From: Limnovirga soli
Lineage (GTDB): Bacteria > Bacteroidota > Bacteroidia > Chitinophagales > Chitinophagaceae
DNA length: 64,000 nucleotides
NCBI RefSeq assembly: GCF_013106755.1
Contig: NZ_WHPF01000005.1
Location: forward strand, 248,001 to 312,000
Direction: 5' to 3'
Of the stretch, positions 16,590-24,341 are shown piece after piece. Positions within the stretch are counted from its first letter, which is position 1; each line of letters opens with the position of its first letter. The notes beneath the pieces were generated by a model. That model saw only the letters and a list, made by a program, of their open reading frames with translations. It had not been told where the DNA came from and made no database searches. Made by a program: the position numbers and the translations under genes.

Positions 16590-18566
16590 TTAAAAATGTA
16601 CGGTTATGCCGGCATTTATATTACGCCCCATGGTATTATAGCCTGCCAGTTCCTGGTAGCTGGTGTTGGTAATATTTTTAAGATCGGCAAAGAATTTTAT
16701 GTTTTTGGTAAAGCGGTATTCAGCATATACATCTACCAGCCAATAGGCTTTTAGGGTTAGTGCCTGGTAGCTGGTAAAATCAAAATCGGCACGTTTGCCA
16801 AAATTTCTAATGGCCAGGCTTGCAAATAATTTTTTGGTTACCGGATAATTGAATGTAGCGCTAAAGGTATTTTTTGGCCTTCTTAGCAGGTTAAAATAGG
16901 TGGAGTCTTTACCGGCATTTTTGGTGGTTAAATTTCCATCTACATGTGCATAGGCCAGTATAATTTGCCCTTTGTTTTTAAAGTTGAGGGTTGGTTCTAT
17001 TTCAAAGCCCCAATCGTTTTGTTTATCCTGGTTTATAAAATAGCTGGCATAGGTAGCTGCATCGTAATAAAAAGCAATAGCATCTTTTACCTGCCTGTTA
17101 AAAACGGCCACCCTGGCTGTAAATAAATTGTTGGTAGCATAATATTGTGCACCCCCTTCGTAGCTTATGGCTTTTTCCGGCTGCAGGGTGGTAAATGGAT
17201 TGTGGTACTCAGAATATAACTGGTATAAGGTGGGCACTTTATATGCAGTAGAAATATTGGCAAATAGTTTTATCTGCTTGTTTATAAAATAGGATGGGTT
17301 TATATTATAGGCCATATTATTGCCATATTCAGAATGGTTGTTATACCGGCCACCCAGCTCGGCATGAAAACCAGATTTGCCCACATAAATTAGCGCACCA
17401 TAAATGCCCACCTGCTTTTGTTTAGCCGAATCTTTTGCGATATTGCTTTCATAAGTTCCAGAATAAATTCCTGCATCAAAAACATATTTGTATATGCCGG
17501 CTGTATGTACTTCGGTATTTGAATTACGGTAATCAACCCCGCCTACAAAGCTAATTTGCTTGTTTACCGGCAGGCTAATATAGGCTTCTGCAAAATGCTC
17601 TTTACCGGTATAGTTACCTGTTGAGTAGCCATCAAATGCAGTTTCTTTTAACAGGGAATCGTTCAGGTAATTGCGATGAATATTATTGTAGTTATACAGC
17701 AGGCGGTAAGTGGCTTTGCCCATTGTCCATTCTGTTTTTACACCGGCCTGCATGTTTTTAAGGTTATAGGTATAATCCTTATCATCGGCAAAGGCATCAC
17801 CATCCAACCTTCCGTTAAACTTGCTATAACGCAGGTAGGGGTTAATGCTAACCTGTTTATTTACCCTGATACCGAAATTGGCATTTAGCGAGTTTTGCTC
17901 ATACCCATCCTTATCAAAATTGCCGCTATTGGTTTTGTCTGCCGATTCGCTAAAGCCATCTGTTTTATAATGGGTGTAGCCAATATTGTAGGTAAAGAAT
18001 TGCTTGCCGCCATTAATACCGGCATTCATTTTTACGGTATTGTAGGTACCAAAACCCACAGTAGCATAAGGTGACAGTGTTTTGTTACTGCCTTTTTTGG
18101 TAATAATATTTATAACACCTGCAATAGCATCTGCACCGTATAAGGTAGACTGGCTGCCCTTTAAAATTTCGATGCGTTCAATATTATCCAACGGCATTAA
18201 ACGAAAATCAAAATAGCTGGCCGAAGGATCGTATACCGGTACCCCATCAATAGCAATTAAGGTGTAATCTGATTTGGCGCCCCGCACATAAACCGCTTTA
18301 TCCTTACCCGGATTACTGTTGGCGCCATTTACCGAAATACCTGCCTGTTCATTTAGCAGCTGTGCCAGGTCTTTACCTTCGCTGCGTTCTAATTGCTGGC
18401 GGCTAATTACTGTTAATACCTTACCTGTAGTACTTAGTTTAACCGGAAATTTTGTAGCAGTTACCACTACTTCATTCAACAGGTTTACGGTACTATCTTT
18501 TTGTGCAAAAATGCATGGTGTTGCAGCAAGTGCAACCAATGAGAAAAGAATTTTTTTCATGCTCAT
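16590..18566 (-). CDS. TonB-dependent vitamin B12 receptor (BtuB-like)
   Basis: A 658-residue outer-membrane receptor. A signal peptide (residues 1-22, ending in IFAQ) is followed by a plug domain: LNEVVVTATKFP (TonB-box-like region), GKDLAQLLNEQAGISVNG and GSQSTLYGADAIAGVINIITKKG. A beta-barrel follows to the C-terminal aromatic (ITVHF). The YGADAIAGVINIITK block is typical of BtuB/CirA receptors. A cobalamin riboswitch lies immediately upstream, which makes cobalamin or another corrinoid the likely ligand. It heads a minus-strand unit with the DUF6580, cobC-like and marC genes. Confidence 0.92.
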   Translation of the reverse strand: MSMKKILFSLVALAATPCIFAQKDSTVNLLNEVVVTATKFPVKLSTTGKVLTVISRQQLERSEGKDLAQLLNEQAGISVNGANSNPGKDKAVYVRGAKSDYTLIAIDGVPVYDPSASYFDFRLMPLDNIERIEILKGSQSTLYGADAIAGVINIITKKGSNKTLSPYATVGFGTYNTVKMNAGINGGKQFFTYNIGYTHYKTDGFSESADKTNSGNFDKDGYEQNSLNANFGIRVNKQVSINPYLRYSKFNGRLDGDAFADDKDYTYNLKNMQAGVKTEWTMGKATYRLLYNYNNIHRNYLNDSLLKETAFDGYSTGNYTGKEHFAEAYISLPVNKQISFVGGVDYRNSNTEVHTAGIYKYVFDAGIYSGTYESNIAKDSAKQKQVGIYGALIYVGKSGFHAELGGRYNNHSEYGNNMAYNINPSYFINKQIKLFANISTAYKVPTLYQLYSEYHNPFTTLQPEKAISYEGGAQYYATNNLFTARVAVFNRQVKDAIAFYYDAATYASYFINQDKQNDWGFEIEPTLNFKNKGQIILAYAHVDGNLTTKNAGKDSTYFNLLRRPKNTFSATFNYPVTKKLFASLAIRNFGKRADFDFTSYQALTLKAYWLVDVYAEYRFTKNIKFFADLKNITNTSYQELAGYNTMGRNINAGITVHF

Positions 18567-18669
18567 CTTTCGATTAAGTGGTTAATAATGTCGAAGGATG
18601 AGCTTTCAGAACATGAAACACGAATAGAAATGAAAACAGCCTACTGCAGTTAGACAAGTTAACATCTCC

Positions 18670-18848
18670 GGCCTTTCACCCGAAAGCTCAGCGATTAAAT
18701 AATTGGTATCTGGCAGGTCTTCTGGCTCGTTTTCTGTTAAACACCTTCCCGTGTAACAACACAGTGGTATGAAGATTTAACAGTATAAAAAACTTACAGC
18801 TACGGGGATAGCGCCGGAATTACACCGGACTTCCCTTTTAATTTTAGG
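18670..18848 (-). promoter_or_regulatory. Cobalamin riboswitch upstream of the BtuB-like gene
   Basis: On the minus strand the region carries the conserved parts of the cobalamin aptamer in order. They are GGGAAGTCCGGTG and AATTCCGGCGCTATCCCCG followed by AGCTGTAAG, then CACTG...ACGGGAAGGTG, and the B12 box AGCCAGAAGACCTGCCA (complement of 18711-18727). A short hairpin CTTTCGGGTGAAAG (18673-18686) lies between the aptamer and the gene and may belong to the expression platform. High adenosylcobalamin would lower expression of the receptor operon. Confidence 0.93.
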
Positions 18849-18887
18849 ATGATTTTGTACCGGGCAACAAAGCAATTGTCAACATTA

Positions 18888-18907
18888 CTTGCGTCGCACT
18901 CTTGTAC
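18888..18907 (+). repeat. Dispersed repeat A copy
   Basis: Exact match to CTTGCGTCGCACTCTTGTAC, between the riboswitch and the divergent permease gene. The remaining bases up to 19077 show nothing else clear. Confidence 0.85.
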
Positions 18908-19077
18908 TGCCGATACTATAATCAGCAAATCATCTTCAAAACCAAATCCGTTGCAAAAGTGTAAGATTAAGACCAAACAATCAAATAAGTTTTTTTACAT
19001 TACAGCAATTAGGTGTAAAACATTTTGCATCTTTAATCAAATTTTTCAGCTATACAATTTTTTGAAATAAAAGGCAC

Positions 19078-20430
19078 ATGAAACAAAAACTAAGCAGGTT
19101 CGATTTTACCATGATTGTGGTGGGGCTGGTAATTGGTATGGGTATATTTCGCACTGCATCTACTTCTGCCAAAGCTGCCAACGACCCCAATATTTTTTTT
19201 ATAGCCTGGCTGGTGGGTGGTTTTATTGCCTTGTGTGGCGCCTTAACCTATGCCGAAATTGGTTCCCGCTATCCGGTAACCGGTGGGTATTACCGCATTT
19301 TTTCTTATGCCTATCATCCGTCGATTGCCTTTTCTATCAATTGTATTATCCTTATTTCAAATGCCGCCTCCTTAAGCGGTGTGGCATTGATTGGTTCGGG
19401 CTATATTAGTCAGGTTATATTTAATCAACCACCATCCGATAATGTAATATCCCTTATTGCCGTATCGGCCATATTGGTTTTTTATGGCGTAAACCTGATG
19501 GGTTTAAAAATGAGTGCCAAAACGCAAAATGTATTAATGCTCATAAAAATAAGCATGATACTTATGTTGATTGCTGCGCTGCTTATACCATCTACGCATT
19601 ATAAGGGCCCAATTGATACAACAGGTAAACCTGTTGAATTTATTGATTATATAAAAGCGCTTGGTCTTGCATTGGTATCGGTATCTTTTACATATGGTGG
19701 TTACCAGCAAACCATCAACTTTGGTAATGAGGTAGCAACACCATCTAAGAATATTCCCAAAGGCATATTTATGGGCATTATTATTATTATTGGTTTATAC
19801 CTGCTGGTAAATTACTCCTACTATACCGTACTTGGTTTTGATGACCTGCGTAATAAAAACGAGATTGCAAAAATTGTAGCTACCAAACTATTTGGAGAAG
19901 CAGGCGGTAATGTGTTTTCGGCATTATTGTTTTTGTCTGTACTGGCTTATGTAAATGTATTACTGATGAGTAATCCACGTGTAATGTTTGCCATGAGCGA
20001 GGATGGGGTACTGCCAAAAGTGTTTCAAAAAAAATCTGCTAAGAGAGATGTGATGGTAGTATCGCTAACTGTATTTGCGGCCATGTGTATTGTTATTCTG
20101 CAATTTGCCAAAACCTTTGATGAGATATTAAGCTTTACTATTTTTCTGGATTGTTTTGGTATGGCAACATCGGCAGGCGCCATTTTTATGCTGCGCAAAA
20201 GAACCAAACATTTAGATGGCACCGGTATTTATGCCATGAAGATGTACCCGCTGCTGCCCATTATTTTTATACTTGCCTATACTTTTGTAGGCATTAGCAT
20301 TGCCATAGATAAACCTGATACTGCTATAACCGGCATTATAGTTTTGGCGGCCTTTATGCTTATTTATTTTATTACCAAAAAGCTGAATAACGGTAAGAAC
20401 GTACAAGTGAGTGACACAACGGAGGCTTAA
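19078..20430 (+). CDS. APC family amino acid permease
   Basis: A 450-residue transporter with about 12 transmembrane segments. The N-terminal VVGLVIGMGIFRTAS (residues about 12-26) is the APC-superfamily substrate-binding unwound helix (GxG), followed by GGFIALCGALTYAEIGSRYPVTGGYY, the typical TM2-TM3 signature. It probably takes up or exchanges amino acids. Its last nine codons before the stop (VQVSDTTEA) are encoded by an arm of dispersed repeat A, so the repeat has replaced or extended the natural C-terminus. Confidence 0.9.
   Translation: MKQKLSRFDFTMIVVGLVIGMGIFRTASTSAKAANDPNIFFIAWLVGGFIALCGALTYAEIGSRYPVTGGYYRIFSYAYHPSIAFSINCIILISNAASLSGVALIGSGYISQVIFNQPPSDNVISLIAVSAILVFYGVNLMGLKMSAKTQNVLMLIKISMILMLIAALLIPSTHYKGPIDTTGKPVEFIDYIKALGLALVSVSFTYGGYQQTINFGNEVATPSKNIPKGIFMGIIIIIGLYLLVNYSYYTVLGFDDLRNKNEIAKIVATKLFGEAGGNVFSALLFLSVLAYVNVLLMSNPRVMFAMSEDGVLPKVFQKKSAKRDVMVVSLTVFAAMCIVILQFAKTFDEILSFTIFLDCFGMATSAGAIFMLRKRTKHLDGTGIYAMKMYPLLPIIFILAYTFVGISIAIDKPDTAITGIIVLAAFMLIYFITKKLNNGKNVQVSDTTEA
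20401..20421 (+). repeat. Dispersed repeat A arm inside a coding sequence
   Basis: GTACAAGTGAGTGACACAAC followed by G lies in frame within the last codons of the APC permease and encodes VQVSDTT. It is the only copy seen inside a confident gene. Confidence 0.85.
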
Positions 20431-20605
20431 TATTGATACCAAAGCAGGTTACATAAAAATACCTTCGTAAGCAGCTAGTAGCTTCCATCCACTCACCAGC
20501 TTGTGTGTGCATCTTTGTTATGGAAATAAAGGCTGCACAATGAATTTCTTACTATTGATAAGTTGCCCATTTATACTTTTCCTGTTTAAAAAAAAATGCC
20601 CGGTT

Positions 20606-22762
20606 ATGATGAACAGAACGTTTGCCATTCTATTATCTATTTTTTCTGTGCCATTTTTACTGCATGCACAAAAACTTCCCATAACATGGACCAAAGTAGC
20701 AACCGGTGTTTGGAAAGCAAGCATTGGACAGCCACAAAAATTTGATCTGCTTGGTGCTGCAGGTATTCACCCGCAAACAAAAGCGCTGCAAACATTGGGT
20801 GAAGCTGATTTTCCTTTGCCCAAAGTTGAATGCATTGCGGAACTGCAACAAGGAAAAGTTTACCTGCGTTTTCCATTGGAAAAAGAAGAACAATTATTTG
20901 GCCTGGGGCTAAACTTTCAAACAGTAAATCAAAGAGGCCGCATACTTGACCTGCATATGGATCATTATGGAGGCACAGACAATGGCAGAACGCATGCTCC
21001 CGTTCCATTCTATGTATCCAGCAAAGGTTATGGCGTACTAATTAACAGCGCCGAATATCTTACGGTATATGCCGGCACGGGTTTGCGTACAGACAGTAAA
21101 CATCCGCCAAAAATATACAACCGTAACAGTGATAAGGACTGGGATGCACAACCATATTCTGATGTAATGGAAATATTGGTACCGGCCAATGGGGTGGAAG
21201 TGTATGTATTTGCGGGTAACAGCCCCATGCAAGCAGTGCAACGGTACAACCTGTTTAATGGCGGCGGTGTACTGCCACCCAAGTGGGGATTGGGTTTTAC
21301 CCAACGTGTGCCTACCTTATCTACCGCAGCTGATGTGCGCAAAGAAGTGGCTGATTTTAAGTTGCATCATTTCCCTTTAGACTTTATTGGTCTTGAGCCG
21401 GGCTGGCAAACCAAATCCTATCCCTGTAGTTTTGAGTGGGAGCCTTCACGTTTTAGCGATCCGGCTGCTTTTATCAAAGAGATGAAAGACAGTAATAGCA
21501 TACGCCTCAACCTCTGGCTAAATCCTTATCTTTCTCCTAGTTCACAGCATTATCCACAGTTAACAAAATATGCAGGTACGCATACCGTATGGAATGGGCT
21601 GGTGCCAGATCTTAATATGCCGCAGGCAGTAAATTTGTATAAATCAATATTTACAAAAAATCACATCAATCCCGGCATTTCAGGCTATAAAATAGATGAG
21701 GTAGATGGTTACGACAACTGGCTCTGGCCCGATGTGACTAGCTTTCCTTCCGGTATCAGTGCCATGCAAATGCGGCAAAGATTTGGCCTACAATTGCAAA
21801 GCCTTACAGCATCCTGGTTTAAAGAAAAAAATATAAGGACTTATGGATTGGTGCGTGGCTCCAATGCAGGTGCATCTTCCCTGCCCTATGTGATCTATGA
21901 TGATTATTACAATCACCGCGATTTTATAACTGCTTTATGCAACAGTAGTTTTATTGGTGTGCTTTGGACGCCCGAAGTACGCTCCTCACCCACAGCAGAA
22001 GAATGGCTTAGGCGCATGCAGGCTGTTTGCTTTTCTCCAATGGCCATGTTAAATGCATGGTCTGACGGTACCAAACCATGGACCTATCCCGAAGTGGAGC
22101 AACAGGTAACAGATGTGGCCAACCTGCGCATGCAGTTGTTGCCTTATATCTACAACGCTTTTGCACAATATCATTTCGAAGGCAAACCTCCTGTAAGGGC
22201 AATGAACCTGGCCGACAGTTTTTATTATGCCGGTGAAGCAACAAGTGCTGCACTCAACTCGGTTACCAACCCTTATCCATTAGCTATTAAGCAAGACATC
22301 AAAGACCAGTTTTTGCTGGGCGATGACCTGCTGGTGGCACCATTTTTTGCTGGCGAGCAAAAACGCAAGGTGATTCTTCCCAAAGGCAATTGGTACAATT
22401 TCTACACCGGTGCCTATGCAGGCAATGGCGAAGTGATAGAGATACCGGCCACACTTGATCATATACCGTTGTATGTAAGGGATGGCGCTATTATTCCAAT
22501 GATTCCTGCGATGGAGCGGGCCCCACGTAAAGAAGAGGTATGGCCCCTGGAACTAAGACACTTTGGCGCCGCCGCGGGAAAACTTTCTTTGTATGATGAC
22601 GACGGCGAAAGCTTTGATTATGAGAAAGGGCGGTACATGCATTACCAATTCAGTGTTATAAAAGACGCTAATGGCAAATGGCAAGGCAGCGTTACAACGG
22701 ATAATCCACAACAGCTATCACCCCAATACAATCATTTCACATTTACATTTATGGGTCAGTAA
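20606..22762 (+). CDS. Secreted glycoside hydrolase family 31 protein
   Basis: A 718-residue exported glycosidase. The start at 20606 (or the adjacent ATG at 20609) gives a signal peptide ending in LLHAQ; the longer frame from 20501 adds 35 unlikely residues. An N-terminal beta-sandwich (residues about 25-215, with EEQLFGLGLNF) precedes the catalytic TIM barrel, with DFIGLEPGWQ, RLNLWLNPYLS and the nucleophile Asp364 in GYKIDEVDG. The RGSNAGASSLPYVIYDD segment takes the place of the usual W-S-G-D acid/base region. C-terminal beta domains follow. Family members cleave alpha-glucosides, alpha-xylosides or alpha-galactosides, so the substrate is open. No SusC/D pair is nearby. Confidence 0.88.
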   Translation: MMNRTFAILLSIFSVPFLLHAQKLPITWTKVATGVWKASIGQPQKFDLLGAAGIHPQTKALQTLGEADFPLPKVECIAELQQGKVYLRFPLEKEEQLFGLGLNFQTVNQRGRILDLHMDHYGGTDNGRTHAPVPFYVSSKGYGVLINSAEYLTVYAGTGLRTDSKHPPKIYNRNSDKDWDAQPYSDVMEILVPANGVEVYVFAGNSPMQAVQRYNLFNGGGVLPPKWGLGFTQRVPTLSTAADVRKEVADFKLHHFPLDFIGLEPGWQTKSYPCSFEWEPSRFSDPAAFIKEMKDSNSIRLNLWLNPYLSPSSQHYPQLTKYAGTHTVWNGLVPDLNMPQAVNLYKSIFTKNHINPGISGYKIDEVDGYDNWLWPDVTSFPSGISAMQMRQRFGLQLQSLTASWFKEKNIRTYGLVRGSNAGASSLPYVIYDDYYNHRDFITALCNSSFIGVLWTPEVRSSPTAEEWLRRMQAVCFSPMAMLNAWSDGTKPWTYPEVEQQVTDVANLRMQLLPYIYNAFAQYHFEGKPPVRAMNLADSFYYAGEATSAALNSVTNPYPLAIKQDIKDQFLLGDDLLVAPFFAGEQKRKVILPKGNWYNFYTGAYAGNGEVIEIPATLDHIPLYVRDGAIIPMIPAMERAPRKEEVWPLELRHFGAAAGKLSLYDDDGESFDYEKGRYMHYQFSVIKDANGKWQGSVTTDNPQQLSPQYNHFTFTFMGQ

Positions 22763-22802
22763 TTGCAGTAAGTTGCTTTTGTTCCCGGCTAAGTTTTTCA
22801 TA

Positions 22803-22831
22803 GCATCGGCGCTTGCGTCGCACTCTTGTGC
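22803..22831 (+). repeat. Dispersed repeat A copy with GCATCGGCG flank
   Basis: GCATCGGCG followed by CTTGCGTCGCACTCTTGTGC, 40 bases after the GH31 stop. Confidence 0.8.
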
Positions 22832-22877
22832 GGTTGGAATTTTGTGGATCATTTATCGAAGCGCAGATTGGATCGAA

Positions 22878-22905
22878 GGTCGTTGGAGACAAGTCCAACG
22901 GCGCC
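22878..22905. repeat. REP-like hairpin
   Basis: CGTTGGA-GACAAG-TCCAACG is a perfect 7-bp stem (22881-22887 with 22894-22900) between convergent genes. It resembles other GTTGG...CCAAC hairpins in the accessory part of this window. Confidence 0.55.
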
Positions 22906-22930
22906 AAGGAAGCTGTTGTTAGAAGTTGCT

Positions 22931-23908
22931 TTATTTTGTAGGCTCTGGAACTTTTTCCCAATTTGGTTGATTTTGATCAACCCAAATTTTCAACCTCCGT
23001 CTTGCACTATCTCCATCAACTGCAATTGCTAAATGGTCACATACATCTTTCCAAGAATTAAGGCCACCTACACCTTTTAAACCTGGTATTTTTTCAATCC
23101 AATCTCTAGCCGAAGGTGAACTTGTTTTTCGAGATTGTATGTTTCTGTTCGTGGAATTTATAGATGAAAGAGTGGTAGGATTCGAAGTTATATTTATTGG
23201 TCGTGTTAGAGTTGTTGGCATTGAAATTAAGAATGGAATAAGATATTCAGAAGCAAGCCGTTCAAGTTCAGGTATATTGCCACTTTCTATTTCAGTTACA
23301 AATTTTTCTTTTAATTTGATTTGTTCATTTAGTACTTGAATTTGGATTTTTAAATCCTGAATTTCATCTTTTACTTCATTTACCTCTGACTTCTTAAGCA
23401 ATTTTAACTCATCAATTTGGGATTTGAGTTTTAAAATCTCTTTTTCTCTCTGCTCAATGTGATCTATAAATTCTAAGTTGTCATAATTTGTGAAGTCAAG
23501 AATTTTTTCCAGACGATTTATTAGGTTTATATCTGATAGATTTTTAAGCTCGAATTCGTAAATAATTTTTTCTGTGAATGATCGAAGTTGTCTCCATTGC
23601 GGTGAATAAATTCTAAAATGCCTCCCATTTGTTAAAATAGCCAAAACAGGAAGTTCTTTGCCGCAGTAGTCAGCAAGTTGCTGAACATGTTGATTTATAT
23701 TTTGCCCCAAAGCTTTTGTTTCAACAATTATTCTATTTCCAATATTGATGTCAATACGACTTCCTTGGGCTGCATGTTCAAGGTCCAAGTCAACATGATT
23801 AAATGCTTGAAGAAAAGGAATAATGATTTTATATTTAACATTATTCTCACTTTGAATAAAATTCGTGAAGTCAGTATTTGCCAAAATATTAAGCCTTTCA
23901 ATATTCAT
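22931..23908 (-). CDS. PD-(D/E)XK nuclease protein with coiled coil (HsdR N-terminal-like)
   Basis: A 325-residue protein. The first 150 residues resemble the N-terminal nuclease domain of type I restriction subunits: IDINIGNRIIVETKALG gives Asp53, Glu63 and Lys65 (D-x9-E-x-K), then HVQQLADYCG and AILTNGRHFRIYSP. Residues about 155-215 form a charged coiled coil. The last 60 residues (WIEKIPGLKGVGGLNSWKDVCDHL onward) are a separate small domain that I do not recognise, possibly DNA-binding. No helicase or methylase domain is attached. It lies downstream of the MmeI-like gene but is separated from it by a terminator, so it is a neighbour rather than a proven partner. An antiphage role is a reasonable guess only. 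Confidence 0.75.
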   Translation of the reverse strand: MNIERLNILANTDFTNFIQSENNVKYKIIIPFLQAFNHVDLDLEHAAQGSRIDINIGNRIIVETKALGQNINQHVQQLADYCGKELPVLAILTNGRHFRIYSPQWRQLRSFTEKIIYEFELKNLSDINLINRLEKILDFTNYDNLEFIDHIEQREKEILKLKSQIDELKLLKKSEVNEVKDEIQDLKIQIQVLNEQIKLKEKFVTEIESGNIPELERLASEYLIPFLISMPTTLTRPINITSNPTTLSSINSTNRNIQSRKTSSPSARDWIEKIPGLKGVGGLNSWKDVCDHLAIAVDGDSARRRLKIWVDQNQPNWEKVPEPTK

Positions 23909-24051
23909 ATTTTGTCAGTCGTTTTTTTTAATTAGAGAGTATTAGGAATACGAACGCATTATACGAATATAGTGGTACTAAATTCTGAATCCAAAATTTT
24001 TTGTTTCGGTGCACTTTGATGCCTTCTGATTTCAAATTGCTAATATTCACT

Positions 24052-24080
24052 GCTGTTAACGTTCTCGCCAACAGCCTTTG
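24052..24080. repeat. Hairpin repeat B-like sequence
   Basis: GCTGTT...AACAGC stem followed by CTTTGCTTC. The CCAACAGC-cTTtGCTTC arrangement recalls the B repeats at 34969 and 36621 (CCAACAGCATACGCTTC). Confidence 0.45.
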
Positions 24081-24126
24081 CTTCAAAATAGTGTAAGGTT
24101 ATTGCTGGACGTTTGTTTGCTATGCC

Positions 24127-24163
24127 AAAAAAAAGGGGCAGTGGAAAACCACCGCCCCTTTTT
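24127..24163 (-). terminator. Bidirectional terminator between MmeI-like and nuclease genes
   Basis: GGGGCAGTGG-AAAA-CCACCGCCCC has one mismatch in a 10-bp stem, is flanked by A8 on the left and a T-run on the right, and can therefore work on both strands. It ends the transcript of the type IIL gene. The stretch 24164-24341 holds nothing else I can name. Confidence 0.8.
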
Positions 24164-24341
24164 CACCCTAAACCTTTAAAAAACGGCAAAGCCAATATAA
24201 ATTTATTAATTTTTTGGTTTTTCAAAACACTTGAGTAAAAAAAAATTTACCATTGGAAACTAACTTCAACGGAAGCACGGAACGGATATCAACAACAGTA
24301 CGAACAAGATTTTGCTTAGTTTACTTTGTGTAGCTGTTTTA

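Noticed and set aside
14732-18848. Complete B12 biosynthesis locus
   Set aside because: Only uptake and a late-step phosphatase-like gene are present; no corrin-ring or nucleotide-loop synthesis genes are seen in the window.
20501-20605. N-terminal extension of the GH31 protein
   Set aside because: The 35 extra residues precede a complete signal peptide, so the internal ATG is the likely start.
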